Positions 30,376-42,102 are shown, counted from the first letter of the stretch. The stretch: DNA of 64,000 nt from Alentia gelatinosa (GCA_950022655.1 OX465580.1:97668797-97732796); one strand, 5' to 3'. The notes: generated by a model from the letters alone, not told the origin. A program made the numbers and translations.

Positions 30376-31189
30376 CATCAAAGTTTGACTTGAAATATTT
30401 GGTATTCCTTTCCCATTTCAAATTTATTTTTCTACTTCCCTTTGTCATGTAAGTTTCTTTTGAACAGTGTAAACATCAGGTTTACGTAAAAGTCAATGTC
30501 CTAATAAATGCTATAATACGAATCCTAGACATTTAACATGACTCCTGGAGTATGTGGGTGATTGGGCGTGAGTGGGTGTGTGAAAATATTCAACTATGGC
30601 CCATGGCTAGCTTTAGTTAGGATTGTCCTCATGGCCCGGGGTCCCATTTATAATCCAAGATTATACATATACTCTTTTTGTATGCCATAGAGACCCAGGG
30701 ACTATGTTGGTCAACGTTATTCAACTCTTATAGACGACCTTATGGTTGGCTGATATTGCCTTAGCAAACAGGGGTAATTCATATCAAACGACAACCTTTG
30801 AACTAGGTACAGAAAAGGACCCTCGTGTAAGATCCTAGATTAGTAAACGGGCCCCTGAAATAAAAATGAGATTACAAAGTAAATCTTTTACTATAAATAT
30901 GTCTGTCATAAGGAGGTAAACTCGTAAATGATCATGATAACTGATAACAGACAAGAACAATGTGGTGTAAAATGTATAAGTTTGGGTAATGTACTTGAAT
31001 ATCTTTAATGAATTTTGATTTTAAGTAGAAAAAGACTTATTGCTTGACTAGTTCAGTTTAGGATAGATATAGAATAACTAATTGTTTTAACTTATGATAT
31101 GACTCAAATTGCACCAGAAATGCTGATTTGCTCATAGCATTTTAAAAAAACTGTTCATATGGTGAGAGGGGTACCCTCTCTCTCTCTCT
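30376..31189. other. Unassigned AT-rich stretch between two YR elements
   Basis: No ORF, TIR pair or RNA gene was recognised. It ends in a (CT)n run at 31172-31191. Confidence 0.5.
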
Positions 31190-31377
31190 CTTACTTCACT
31201 CCAGTCGAGGGAACGTTGCCCACATCATTTGGAAGAACTATTTTGGGAGGTATATAGTATATATAAAGGTTTGAATCAAAGATCGGAGAGGGCGTGCACT
31301 GACCAGGGAGATTGGACACATCCCTGCAGGGGCCTGATTTTGAGTGAACTGCATGGGCAAAATCAGTAGGCCTCAAA

Positions 31378-31641
31378 AGAAAGACCACAGAGGTACTATA
31401 CAGCGAAGAATATGCCAACTCCGACGTTTTAGTCATCATGACTGCAGGCAATGTGAAGGAGCTGGACATACCATGTGGCCAAACCAGGAGGTTGCAACAA
31501 GATCTAGACAAGCTGTCAGCAGTTTATAACTTCCGGCTGAAGGCCAGTGACTACCCGAGACGCTACAAAATCTTAGCTGATGCTGCCAACTTCATCCAGG
31601 AAGATGGAATTGACATGCCCTTGTCTAGTGCTCTTTTATAA
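31378..31641 (+). pseudogene. ORF fragment upstream of the YR catalytic domain, unrecognised
   Basis: A frame reads KTTEVLYSEEYANSDVLVIM, then LDIPCGQTRRLQQDLDKL and SDYPRRYKILADAANFIQED, ending at 31641. The hydrophobic strand followed by charged helices looks like a folded domain, and the spacing suggests it belongs to the same element as the recombinase downstream. Some YR retroelements encode an SGNH-type hydrolase or accessory ORF, but no catalytic GDS or equivalent motif is visible here, so I leave it unnamed. Confidence 0.35.
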
Positions 31642-31642
31642 A

Positions 31643-32214
31643 TTAATATTAGCCAGTTAGACCATAGGCCAACTGAGACGGTCAAATGTCCTCCCAACAT
31701 CAGATAAGTCCTTTGACCCATCTTGCCACTTACACTGCAGGGACATAATGTTGACACCAGGTGGCCTATCCATCACAATCAGGTGGTTGAAGACAGACCA
31801 GTTCCAGACAAGGACAAGTGTTCTCCCCCTTCCAGTTATCAAAGACTACCGCCTGTGTCTGACCAAGGCTTATCTTAACTCTTTCCACCTCACTCCGGAT
31901 GCCCCTTCTGATGGCCCAACGTTGGTCATAATGATGCGCAGCCCCTGGCCCCCCTCACAGCTGCCGCTTTTATGACAGCTCTCTTTGTGGGACTCCATAG
32001 GAACAGGGTCGATACCTCCCCCTTCGACTCTCACAGCTTCAGAAAAGGGGGACCAAGTTTCATGTGGGGAGCAGGGGTACCGGAAGTGTACATTAGGGAC
32101 CTGGGTGACTGGGCATCCGATGCCTCAAACCTTTACCCCCCCCCACTGGCCCTGGCTCAGCTAACCACTCAAATGGCAGAGGCCATGCCCAATTCCAAGC
32201 AGTTTTTGTTGTGA
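31643..32214 (+). pseudogene. Tyrosine recombinase catalytic domain of a YR retroelement
   Basis: The frame contains LRRSNVLPTSDKSFDP, whose RRSN matches the ARKSN-type motif holding catalytic Arg I. SITIRWLKTDQFQTRTSVLP and then a frameshift near 31950 follow. The next segment is SHSFRKGGPSFMWGAGVPE, the H-x-x-R box, then IRDLGDWASDASNLY, the GDW and catalytic-Tyr region. This is the standard recombinase core of DIRS/Ngaro-type elements. An in-frame TAG at 31658-31660 and the frameshift inactivate it. It lies about 1.3 kb from, and on the opposite strand to, the DIRS-like element, and its codon use and GC level are lower, so I treat it as a different element. Confidence 0.75.
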
Positions 32215-32559
32215 CTACACTACTACTACCCACATGGGTTGATTGGGGGGACGACACACAGTTGAACAGCAGGATGGCTTATGCTTCATATGGACTAATT
32301 AGCATATTTGTGTTAGTTTTCTTTTTATAGGTGCTAATTAACCTCATTATATTTCTATCTATGACTTGTTCAACCTTGTTATGCTTTATCATTCAATAAC
32401 GTAATGTTTGTTTCTTATGTTAATGACATGTGCGGATCAGGTTACATGACCTCATTAATTGATCATGTTACAATGTTTCAAGTGCTTATAACTTCATTGT
32501 GTTAACCATGTTATAACTAGTTGTTCCTAATGATGTAATAACATGCGCGGCGTGCCTTC

Positions 32560-32772
32560 TTAGTGGAATAAACCTTTATCCGCCAATGACGTCTCATCAT
32601 TTAAAACCCCTACTCCGAGATTTTGCCTAGCAAACCACTGCACAACTTTCCTGTGTGGGTGTTCTCCATGGTCTTGAATCACCCAATTGCTATCATCAGA
32701 TCGAATCCTATTCCCAGTCAATGAACCAAATCTAAATCCACATCCATAACGGAAAAGCATTGATATAAACAC
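32560..32772 (-). pseudogene. Tc1/mariner-like transposase fragment
   Basis: The frame reads SDDSNWVIQDHGEHPHRKVV and then QWFARQNLGVGVL. The NWVIQ-DH...PH...VV.WF pattern matches the region around the second catalytic Asp of Tc1/mariner transposases (WVFQQDN.P.H...V..WF...). The usual DWP-QSPDLNPIE continuation is not kept. The fragment is about 70 residues, with no TIRs found around it, so it is an old remnant. Confidence 0.5.
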
Positions 32773-33905
32773 ATCAATTCAACGGATACCAATTAGGCGT
32801 CTCTGTAATTACAACCTACCAGATGGCATAACCAAAGAACATTTCAGGTAAGTGTCTTTTGTTGGTTTACCACGTGCGTGGGCCTATAAAATGTAATCAT
32901 CTGTTTTGCCTATTCGTCGGCAAACCATACATGGACAGATATTTTCAACTCCCCTACATTATTTGACTGCTTACCTGGATGTTATTATAAATGAAAGATC
33001 ACATCAATTTGCCAAAGCATCAGTGGTTTCGAGTTGATACTCAAATTGCAGGTTACAAGCGACAGAAATGCACGCACAAGGGCACAATAGGGTGGTATAT
33101 GAAATGGACTCCAGATACGACATATATTATAATTAAGTTCGGGCTTCTTGTTTTCATACGTGGAAAATATGTTGCAAAATTGTAGATCAGATCAACTTAT
33201 GGCAAAGGCGGAGGTTCATATGATGTTCAATTTTATCACATATTTTACACATACGAAGGCAGGTAGCCTTTGTCCGTATTATCATTTATCTTATATTATA
33301 CACGCACTAGATGTCGATCGGTGGCCAAGGCCGGTGTATATAGTGTTGTGACAACTTCACTATCGATTCTGATTGACTAACTTTGTCTTCACAGAATATG
33401 GATCTAGCATATACCAAAGCATTGATAGTGATAGTGGTAATTCATATTATAACTACCGCGGAAGACAGAGTATATTGGAAGAAAAGGGTTTATTGAAGAT
33501 GGTTAATTACCGAGTGAATTGGGAGGTAATTAAGTTCGCCACGAGCTGGTACAGAGCCCAAGGAAAAAGGGTGATGTAAGGGTGTGTCTGTGGTTGGCGG
33601 GTGGTAATCCTAACGAGACCGCCTGTAATGTGGCGGGAGAGAGGGTTTCACCCTCCAACCATCTTCCTAGACGCCACTGGACTAAAATTCGACATGTCAC
33701 ATGACCATCACTCCCCACTCAGGTTTCTCTCTCCCACTCACGCATTAGAGCGAATCATGTGAGCCTCAATGCATACAAGTCTAGTCTGTTGCGTCTGCTA
33801 ATAAGATTAGGTAGAGTCGGCAGATGACCATGTGGTAGTCGGCTATAGTCGCCTGAGATTGTATCCTTGGTGGATCTGCAAATAAACCCTGTACAATAGT
33901 TGTCG
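32773..33905. other. Unassigned stretch
   Basis: No gene was recognised. Frames at 32991-33185, 33148-33351 and 33373-33579 (+) and 33530-33718 (-) have no motif. The inverted words TGCCTATTCGTCGGC and GCCGACTAC-type sequences around 32900 and 33830 are too short to call. Confidence 0.4.
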
Positions 33906-33908
33906 CCT

Positions 33909-33950
33909 ACCGTCGGCCCACCGTCGGCCCACCGTCGACCCACCGTCGTG
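33909..33950 (+). repeat. 12-bp minisatellite
   Basis: The unit CCGTCGGCCCAC is repeated about 3.4 times, with one G-to-A change in the third unit. A CTTCTGCT(G/A)A repeat follows at 33985-34008. Confidence 0.85.
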
Positions 33951-34126
33951 TCCCTCAAGGTCGCGTCTGCCAGCGTCTGCTGACCTTCTGCTAACCTTCT
34001 GCTGGGCCTGTTTTGGTGGATCTGGTGCCTAAGAGTCTGCTGGACAGTAATATTATGACTACCTCGTGCGCCATCTGGGTGTCATACGTGTGTAAAAGCG
34101 ACAAGGGTAAGAGCGAGCCCATCGGT

Positions 34127-34203
34127 CCCATCTTCTTTGAACCGCTACGTCATTCACGCGGCTTTGCCTTGAAAATTACTACGCGATTCAAACTCGATGG
34201 GAT
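34127..34203. repeat. Small fold-back repeat
   Basis: The left arm is TCCCATCTTCTTTGAACCGC and the right arm is GCGATTCAAACTCGATGGGA, around a GGCTTTGCC centre. Its core (TTGAACCGCTACGTCATTCA) matches the centre of the fold-back element at 37265-37405 (TTTGACCGCTACGTAATTCA), so the two are related. Confidence 0.6.
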
Positions 34204-35462
34204 ACGCGCTTCGACCCCAAACTTTCAGATATGGGGGTATTGTGTGTATTGTATAATGATATTGTGAGAATGTACATAGCTGTATACATATTCATTTTTG
34301 TAACAGGTTGACGGTTTTCGATTAAAGCTGACATCAAGTAATTAAGCTCAGTTAATGAATCCAAAAAGGTAAGCCCCGCCCACATAGCGGTCAGGCACCC
34401 GCAGAACGGGGATGAAAGGTATATTCCTCAATTTGGTGTATCACGTACACAGTGAGGCCGCAGTTACTTTCTGCTACACTGGTTCCCATTGAGGCAGTGA
34501 TCGCTAATGACAGCTCTGCACGTTAAGTCATAGTAATTCTTTCCGAGCAAGATGACAGTCGCCTGCTAGGGTGCTGTGGTTAAAACTAGACCTCTCCAAT
34601 GCTATGGGTCCCTGACTGTCTGGCAGTCAGAGCATGCAGAGCACTGCGAACGGTGAGACTTACATACAAAACAACATTACATGGCATGATTTTAGTGTGA
34701 ATACATCAACATTTAAAATACAAATGACTTTGTGCTGCATGTTTTCTTATATGTATAGACGTTGAGAGATATGTAGATAGACAGAGAGAAAGAGAGATGT
34801 ATTTGTGTTTTACCTGTGCCTATGGAAAACCATGTCGACCTGTGTGGGTGTATGCTGTGTCTGTATGTATCTTCCTATATATGTCTCTGTATATCTGTGT
34901 CTGTCTTTCTATCACTCTGGTTATGCCCACCACTAGCTCTTTACACTAAATGAAAAAAGCTGCACTCACAGGGTGTCTGTGTTCTCTCAGAGATGCCTTT
35001 CCATTGCTTTTTTTTTTGCTTGTTGAGATCCCATCCTATAATTGGCCTGTAGACCACCCTCCCACCTGACTGGTCGTGACCACTGCTATACACAGAGGCC
35101 TGCTCTCTCACTGTGTGAGGGGTGGGTATATATGTTTAATAGAATTATCATAAGGACTAATTTACATAACTCATCTTTAAAATGATTTGTTCAATTCCTA
35201 AATATTGAAGCACATAATGTGAGTAAAGTAAATTTGAATGTAAGTATGGCATTGAAAATCACCCTGGCGATTTATTCATTCAGGTCCAAAATCTATTTTC
35301 AAAAAAGAATTCTTAACCTAAAATTTTCAAGATAAATCAGATGAAAGAAAAATTCAACAAACAGATATACTCATCCATATTTTGTTGGAGAGTCTAAAAG
35401 CTCGATTGGTATGTTTTCAACTTGAGTAATGTTTTGAATTTCAAATTGTCAAAAACGAGTAC
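34204..35462. other. Unassigned stretch
   Basis: No gene, TIR pair or RNA gene was recognised. A GATA/TGTA-rich low-complexity tract is at 34750-34910. Confidence 0.45.
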
Positions 35463-35754
35463 GCCTAAAGGGTGTGTTCCACCTGAAAGGGCAGATTTCA
35501 GCGCCACCAGGCTTCTGCCAAACATGTTTAAAGCATACAAGCCCACACATTGATGCTGCACTGAGGCCGTACGGGTGCAGCCGGCCTGTAACAGGTAAAA
35601 AATATTTAATCAGGTTTTACCAGCCCTTGGCTGTGTGGGCGCCGTACGACGCCCGCTGGTGAGGATTGACCTGCCCCACCGCACTTATTTCTATATATTC
35701 CTCAGATAGTAGTTTATCCATTATCCAGTAAGCTTGATGGAACACGCCTTTTAG
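35463..35754. mobile_element. TIR element with GGTGTGTTCC ends
   Basis: The left end is CCTAAAGGGTGTGTTCCACC and the right end is TGGAACACGCCTTTTAG. The inverted pair covers about 17 bases with two mismatches. The interior is GC-richer (GGCCGTACGGGTGCAGCC, TGGGCGCCGTACGACGCCCG) with internal GTACG dyads. There is no transposase. Total length is about 292 bases. The target duplication is not clear. Confidence 0.65.
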
Positions 35755-36559
35755 CGATTTCATGAACACAGCGTAATATGCTGGGCGTTTCCAAGAAGAC
35801 CTAATTCGGTAACTTCCTGAAATCTCATTTAAAGGCCAATGTTACAACTTTCCACCTGTGCTCATTCATGTCCCCTATGTTAGTAGTGATCTCCAGAAAA
35901 TTCAATATCATATGTCTTTCATTTGATACGTGGGGATGGACGTTCAATTTATTGGCATCCCTACACGCTCAGTTACTATGTACTAAAGAAGTCGTCGATG
36001 CATTCACTACAGGCACAGTGCACCCGAACATTATTGTTACTGCTCCCCTAACAGCGGTAGTATTCTATAGACATATAGCAATTACATAAAACTCAAATAA
36101 AGCGTATGTTGTAGGCGTCGCGCGATATATTACCAATAGTAACCACCCAAATCCTCATTATGCTTTTTAGCACAGATCTAATTTCCTTTTTGATTCTAAT
36201 TGACGCTCATAGTCATCGGTTCCTGTCTGAACTTCTGCATCCTAGAGCCCATTTATGTGCAAAATATCGATATATGTTTTTCCATATGATTATTTTTTTC
36301 AATATCTCATCAAATTGTAAAGTGCCATCTCCAAGATCACATGATTAAAATATCTTGTGATTGGAATATTGTTATGCAGTTTGACCCCTGTGTTATCGTT
36401 TCTGGTACAGGTTAGGACCTCCAATGTAATCCCTCGACACATACCGGTCAATATCTCAAGTCTGAACTCTCAGAACCCACCACTGAGTCGCATGAGCAAG
36501 TCCATAGGTCATAGAACCCTGATTAATGTTTTATAAGTGGTCACTGTGCAGGGGGCCAC

Positions 36560-36920
36560 TGAATAAGTGAGCTGACCACTGCGGGCGACCACCAGCGCGA
36601 GCCGGACACAACAATAGATGGCGGATTCGCCAATTATCGCTGGTGGACCGCTGTTTGAGCTGCTCTTCGTGCTCTGACTGGGTTGGATTAGTAGCTCGCG
36701 CCGGCCGAGAGTGTGGTGTCAAATATTGGACGAGATCGGAGCTGGGAATACCGTCCAGTGTCAGAGCTCAGATCGTGACCTGTCCACATGATAAACGAGG
36801 CTCGAGGTGGCCGAGCGTGGCGCGCGGATAGGGGAGTGCTCGCAGAACCCTCGAGCTGCTCGGTCTCTCAGGAGGGAACTGCTCAATATTAGCATATCTC
36901 CCCGTAGAGATAGTGAGAAA
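36560..36920. promoter_or_regulatory. CpG-rich island, possible promoter or first exon
   Basis: I count roughly 30 CpG in about 300 bases here, far above the flanks, with CGCGAGCCGG, CTCGCGCCGGCCG and GTGGCGCGCGGAT. A YY1-like ATAGATGGCGGATTCG sits at about 36611, where an ATG opens a 19-codon frame (MADSPIIAGGPLFELLFVL) ending in a stop. No splice donor or downstream exon could be confirmed, and there is no obvious TATA box. This could be the start of a host gene outside my recognition, or a CpG-rich repeat. Confidence 0.3.
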
Positions 36921-37264
36921 GGTCGGAGTATTCGCCAAGCCATTTGCCAGCATTGCCTTAATACCATAAACGTGGTGAATGTATATCTAAAGAACCAACC
37001 CGAATCTCCCAAGATAATATTAGTTCTTAGGGTTAGGTTGTGCTTGTTTTAATCAATTATCTTATAAAGGAATGACTAATAAATGCATCCGCCAATGGAC
37101 ATTAGCGGGAAAGAAACTTATCAAATAATTATATAGGTCATCCGATAGCCTTACATAATACAATACGAGGTTAGGCGTGAGAATTATTTGTGGCAGAAGC
37201 CAATGAGACTGAATTCCGTAAATAACGTCGACCTCGTTGTCAGTATGACCTGGTATAATCAGAA

Positions 37265-37405
37265 GAAACTCACGAGATGGAAATAACTTGGTCCGTGCTC
37301 CGCCGAGTTTGACCGCTACGTAATTCACTCAGCTTAGCTTCTTGAATTACTCCGTGGTCAAATTCGGTGTAGTTTGGACACAGTTATTTTCATCGAGTGG
37401 GTTTC
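37265..37405. mobile_element. Fold-back (hairpin) element
   Basis: A 141-base imperfect palindrome. The left arm has GAAACTCACGAGATGGAAAT then AACTTGGTCC...GAGTTTGACC. The right arm has GGTCAAATTC...GGACACAGTTATTTTCATCG then AGTGGGTTTC. It directly abuts the TTTATCTCACC repeat at 37409, as a similar pair does at 14275-14432. Confidence 0.7.
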
Positions 37406-37408
37406 AGA

Positions 37409-37555
37409 TTTTATCTCACCCCATATAACATTATCAATTGATAAAATAAACCACCCAGTTAGCCATTGAGTATTGGATACACTCTCTTCACGGCCGTGGA
37501 GTATGAGTTTCTAATGTTAAGACTATGGAGACAAAAACCGTGGTGAGATGAAATA
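37409..37555 (+). repeat. TTTATCTCACCCC repeat, copy 3 (diverged)
   Basis: It begins TTTTATCTCACCCCATATAA, has a central CACGGCCGTGGAG, and ends GGTGAGATGAAATAAC. This keeps the start, centre and end landmarks of the copies at 14085 and 50246 with a different interior. Confidence 0.55.
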
Positions 37556-40155
37556 ACATACTGTATGTGATAGGTCAAACGGACGTTTGCACGTGTCTAC
37601 ATTTTTCTTCTTTTTACAACATTGCTTTTCAATATCTAATGATCGGTAATTCGATCTAAATGATAATTGATGATTCACATTCTTAAATAATCTGAACATG
37701 AAATTGTTAAGTATGATGCTTCTGGAATAAAAAATGTTTCATAGGCTAAAGTCTGACGGGTTTTCATAGTGATCTGAATGTTACAATTGGATTTCACTGA
37801 GGCATGTAGTATCAGTATATTTACTGCACCAGTAACTTCCGGTCTCCTATCGTAAATAGGAGCTTCATCCAATAATCGGTATTCCCCAAAGCAGAATAAA
37901 GACTCGCCAGATATCCAAGGGCACTCTACTAACTCTGAGGTAATTGCTTTGCAGGACAATATCAGACAAGATCCATTTCCTCATGTACTCAAATATGAGT
38001 CATATCTCGACAGTGTCCACCTTGGATGACTCACCGGGGGAACGGTGATGGCATATTGTTATATAAATTGAGTGTATTTTGGGCTGTTAAAGATAAGGTG
38101 GGACTGACAAGAGTCGTGATGGTGTATGTATACATCATGCCTTGATTGTAGCACAAAGCCTACAAAACTACCTTTTCATGTACCGAGGATTCCAGGAACA
38201 TGAGTGTCCAGTGTTTATGGTACAATCTATTCCATCCTTTAGATAAACGTTTTATGATCTAGACTTCGGTCGATTTGGTCTGACAGTCTATGTTGTTAAA
38301 TGTCAGACGTTATGTCACAGACCAGAACAATGGGGAAACAGTAATATTTAAGTACCTTCCGCTGTGGTAAAGTTCCGGAATATCAATCATGGATGGCAAC
38401 AAGGTTGCCTCGTAGAGACATAGGCTGTGGACCAGGCTTAAAAGCCTGTGGGACGTGCCTAAAAGCCTGTACACTCAACCTGTACTGATTACTGTAATAA
38501 GTGCCCTAAACCTGGAATTTGTGTCGTTCCCTCTTCCTGATGTACGATCATAATTCATGTGTAAAAGAGAAGGCTAGCTATGGATGGAATGCTGGCTCTT
38601 GATACTTACCCTGTAGTACCCAAGTGCCCTGGCGCAGCTTTCCACTAAAGGCAGGGCCTGATGTATAGTAGCTCTTACCCCAGCCCACTGAAACCCATTT
38701 CAAGCAGCGTCGCGAGATTTCGATAGTTCACAATGCAACCGAAAGTATCAATTATTTCATAAAATTCAAATTATTTCTGAATCTATTGGATTCTGCCTAT
38801 AATTATCCGTGATACACAGTGATAAGTGGTATATATGAATTAATCCATCGACATGTTAATTACTTACTTGTGTGATTGAACTCCATGAATTCACTGAAAG
38901 AACCTTTGTAAAAAAATAAAAATAATAAAAAAAATATTTTAAAAAGTGAATAACAGTTTCTAGAATAAAACGTGTCGGCCAGTATGTTACAAATTTACTC
39001 CGTTTTATCGGTAATTTGACCAAACGCACCTTTTAAGCTTGTTGCTTGGGCACTATTTGATGATATCGTCCTTCCTCGAGGCGTCTAAGGACTGCATTGT
39101 GCTTTCAAATTCTGCAAACTGAGGATACGTGTTCACCAGGATTTCACACAGTAACAGAGAACAAAGACGGAATTTCAACATTCAGGATCAACAGAAAAAC
39201 AATGCCATATGTGAAGGGATCTTGTATTTCGTTTGGGTAAGAGCTGTCAGTGATGTTTTCGTTGCTTGGAAACAACGCCATTATAGTCATCATGTCCTTC
39301 TCTGGTACAAGTCAAAAGGCTTCGGTGAAGAGCTACGGGAGAAGGCTGTTAGAAGCCACTTAGATGTCTACTTCGGTTTTCAAATGCTAGGGTCCATTTG
39401 AACTCTACACGGTGAACAAAATGGCTTCAAGCCATTAACAAAGGCATGACGTAGCTCGTGTAAATCCCAGAGTTTAATCCATATACAAATAGTTATAGCT
39501 CAACACAAATACCAGTCACGTTCCTCGCATCTCCAAACAAAGACTTTTGACAGCTCTTCTACAATTGACTGTGCCGAGAAGCTTTGATTTGAATTTCGAG
39601 GAACAATTCCTATTGAGCTGGTGTTAAACAACCTTCTTTATAAAGAAATCTATTATTCCTTTACGGGGTATTTTTATCCTACAATGAAGAATTCATTATC
39701 GTGTGAGACCCCGGAAAGAAAGTAGACAGATTTCACTCACGTTCTCAGAGAAGACAGGATCCGTACTAAAAGTACTTTAATGATTCGCATTTACAGTGCT
39801 TTGCATTAAATCACTTGCCATCTTCTTGAAATAATCAACACAAAGTACCATCGGTTCTTCTAGTGTAGTTTATCTTAGCAGGCCCTTTCATGTTAATACA
39901 TCATGTAACAAGTAAAGTAGAGAAGCACGAAAATTAAGATATTGTCTTAATTAAATTAACACCTTTGAACAGTGTTATTATTTTCTCAGGATCTAGAATC
40001 ATCAATGCTCCTGCTGATACATTAAAATTGTATTTTACATTTGTACTGCATGATTCTGAAAGAGAATAATGAACTACCACATAGCAAACGCCGTCTCAGA
40101 CATAATCCCAATTACCTCTCAGGATATGTCTCCTCCAGCCAAAAGTAACCATATA
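37556..40155. other. Unassigned AT-rich stretch
   Basis: No recognisable gene. Frames at 37675-37959 (-) and 39129-39401 (+, 90 residues, no motif) are the longest. A small direct repeat (TTAAAAGCCTGT / CTAAAAGCCTGT) is at about 38438 and 38459. Confidence 0.4.
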
Positions 40156-40591
40156 TGTAAAATACGGCATTTAGCGATACTTTTTACGCGGACCTTCACA
40201 GCACTGCAGATTGTATCGCTGTAGGTTAAAACCAGCCTTGTCTGATATTTCAAATAACGATCCATGGTGGCACAACCAACCCCTGCCCCTTGTTGTTTTA
40301 CCTATAGGAAATAGCGATCCACACCACCAGGTGTCGGATCAGTTTTAACTATGGTGCCATCTGTATTTAATTAAAGAACTAATCAATCTTCCCCTGTCTC
40401 ATTCAATATGTGCCCTTGAATTGTTGTATCGTAATCGCATCGTAAAAATTAGCGATACCTCGGAAATATAGCGATACGATCCAATATTACTGGAGCAATG
40501 CTTTTTTAGTTGGATCGTTAAAGTAATCGTAAAAATAAAATTGCGATCCGATTATAGCTAGAGATACCACAAAAACAGGAGCAACGGGGCC
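40156..40591. mobile_element. GGGCCC-ended TIR element, copy 2 (left end missing)
   Basis: Matches 18902-19316 along its whole length, with shared AACGATCCATGGTGGCAC, GGATCAGTTTTAACT, TCGTTAAAGTAATCGTAAAA and the right TIR GGAGCAACGGGGCCC (40577-40591). It lacks the left TIR and first ~117 bases, and it lacks the internal tandem duplication seen in copy 1. Confidence 0.8.
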
Positions 40592-40739
40592 CAGGGGTCG
40601 CAGAGATCAACCCAGAGGGCGCTGCCTTAGGGACTACGTCAGTGCTCAGGACCACGGATCGGTCTCATTCTTCGGGGATCCCTCACCACCTCAATACCTC
40701 TGCTCAACATTTTTCTGACTTTTGTCTCTTTTTCGTCGG

Positions 40740-41085
40740 AGACTTTTGGCTCTCAAACCGTCAGCAATTCAGAAGTGTGAAGCTTGTGGTATTGATTATG
40801 ATGCGAGGTCACACAGGGACGGTTGTCCAGCTTGAAAGTTGAAGGAATTGAAAAAGATTGTTTATGAGGAGGAGGAGAATTCTGGCTCCGTTGGAGGAGT
40901 GCAAGCAGACGGAGGGGGTGGGGGATCCACATGGTCTAAGCCACCCTGGGTAAATATGATTTGTTTGAACACGAAGGTATCAAGAAGGAGATTTCTTCTT
41001 TAAAGACTGATATACAGTCTTTATGTTCAGCTTTTCTATGTTTTCAAGCACAGGGTGAAAATGATATTGCATATATGTATATATA
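40740..41085 (+). pseudogene. Broken ORF with a zinc-knuckle-like motif
   Basis: One frame reads KCEACGIDYDARSHRDGCPA, a C-x2-C-x8-H-x3-C pattern, followed by a stop. KIVYEEEENSGSVGG and a Gly-rich linker to STWSKPPW come next. After a frame change the text continues LFEHEGIKKEISSLKTDIQS, a likely coiled coil. The combination resembles Gag-like or ORF1-like proteins of retroelements but is too short and broken to assign. An LTR-like block follows. Confidence 0.35.
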
Positions 41086-41099
41086 TATGTATGTATAGA

Positions 41100-41480
41100 T
41101 ATACATATAGTAGTAAAAACTACCATAGGGTTACTGGAGGTTCCCGGAGGATACCTCCGGACAAGTTCGGAGGGCCCGGAGGCTCCGGAGGCACCCGGAG
41201 GGTTTCTTCTGTGATGCCCCACGAGCCCACCAGGTGCCGTCCTTGTTCCAGAAATGACGTCAGAGGGTCCCTGAAAGTTTCCTATATAAACCGGATACCC
41301 TCCAGAAATCAGTCTGGCTTCAGCCAAGGCTCGGACCACCTCCGGAAAAGGCTCCTACACTCAACCTACCTCCCAGATACCCTCCGAAACCTAGGAGTGG
41401 TCGCCTAAGTGCATCGTGTATTTAATCATTAAAGCCGGAGTTGTGGTTAATAAAGATTCTCAGTTATGCAGTAAACTGGT
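41100..41480 (+). mobile_element. LTR-like block with TATA box and poly(A) signal
   Basis: A CCGGAGG-rich upstream segment (41130-41200) is followed by CCTATATAAACCGG at 41281, then a transcribed-like segment, and AATAAAG at 41449. The order of CG-rich region, TATA box and AATAAA within 350 bases is what a solo LTR would show. The ends run into a TA microsatellite, so TG...CA termini and a target duplication could not be located. Another AATAAA-bearing block (41570-41700) lies between two TA tracts. Confidence 0.4.
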
Positions 41481-41492
41481 GTCCTCGTTGTG

Positions 41493-41496
<4 letters not shown>

Positions 41497-41574
<78 letters not shown>

Positions 41575-41700
41575 GAGTCGCCCCCTCTCGTGGTGATCCT
41601 TGGAGTTGGTCCTTCGGTGGTCCCTCTAGTGTCCAGTAGTGGAGCTGTATTGTCCCTTTATAGTCTAAATAAATCCTACCCCTCTGGGGTTTTATTTCTC

Positions 41701-41770
<70 letters not shown>
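41497..41770 (+). repeat. Two (TA)n microsatellites around a short unique block
   Basis: TA tracts at about 41497-41569 (one TG interruption) and 41704-41769 flank about 130 bases containing GTCTAAATAAATCC. The long translated frames here are just Tyr-Ile repeats and are not genes. Confidence 0.9.
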
Positions 41771-41772
<2 letters not shown>

Positions 41773-42102
41773 TGTAACTATAATTACACAGAGCAGACAT
41801 GATTGTACATTCCTTTCTCTACTTAAGAGAAACATTTTGGAATGCGGTCAGAAAATGGTTTCTTAAGACAGAGGTGGTGTCCAATCTAAGACTGGTATAA
41901 ATTAGCCAACAGTCCGTTTCCATTTGCTGACAAAAAGGGCAGAGGTTTTTCTGAGTTCTCCCAAAAGCCGGTCTCAATTGGCCGTCACTGATCTACAGTC
42001 AGGAACCAACGACAGACCTTTAGCAGTGCAAAGAAGTGCTCACTAATTAATTGTGCATAGATTATGCAATGAATCCACCACCGAATGAGTTCTGTCATTA
42101 TG

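Noticed and set aside
26440..32214. One single YR element spanning both YR remnants
   Set aside because: They are on opposite strands with different composition, and the recombinase N-domain and catalytic domain cannot be joined without inversion. An inversion within one ancestral element is possible but not supported by any breakpoint repeat I could see.
41416..41802. 128-residue ORF (+) and 117-residue ORF (-)
   Set aside because: Both are almost entirely Tyr-Ile repeats from the TA microsatellites.
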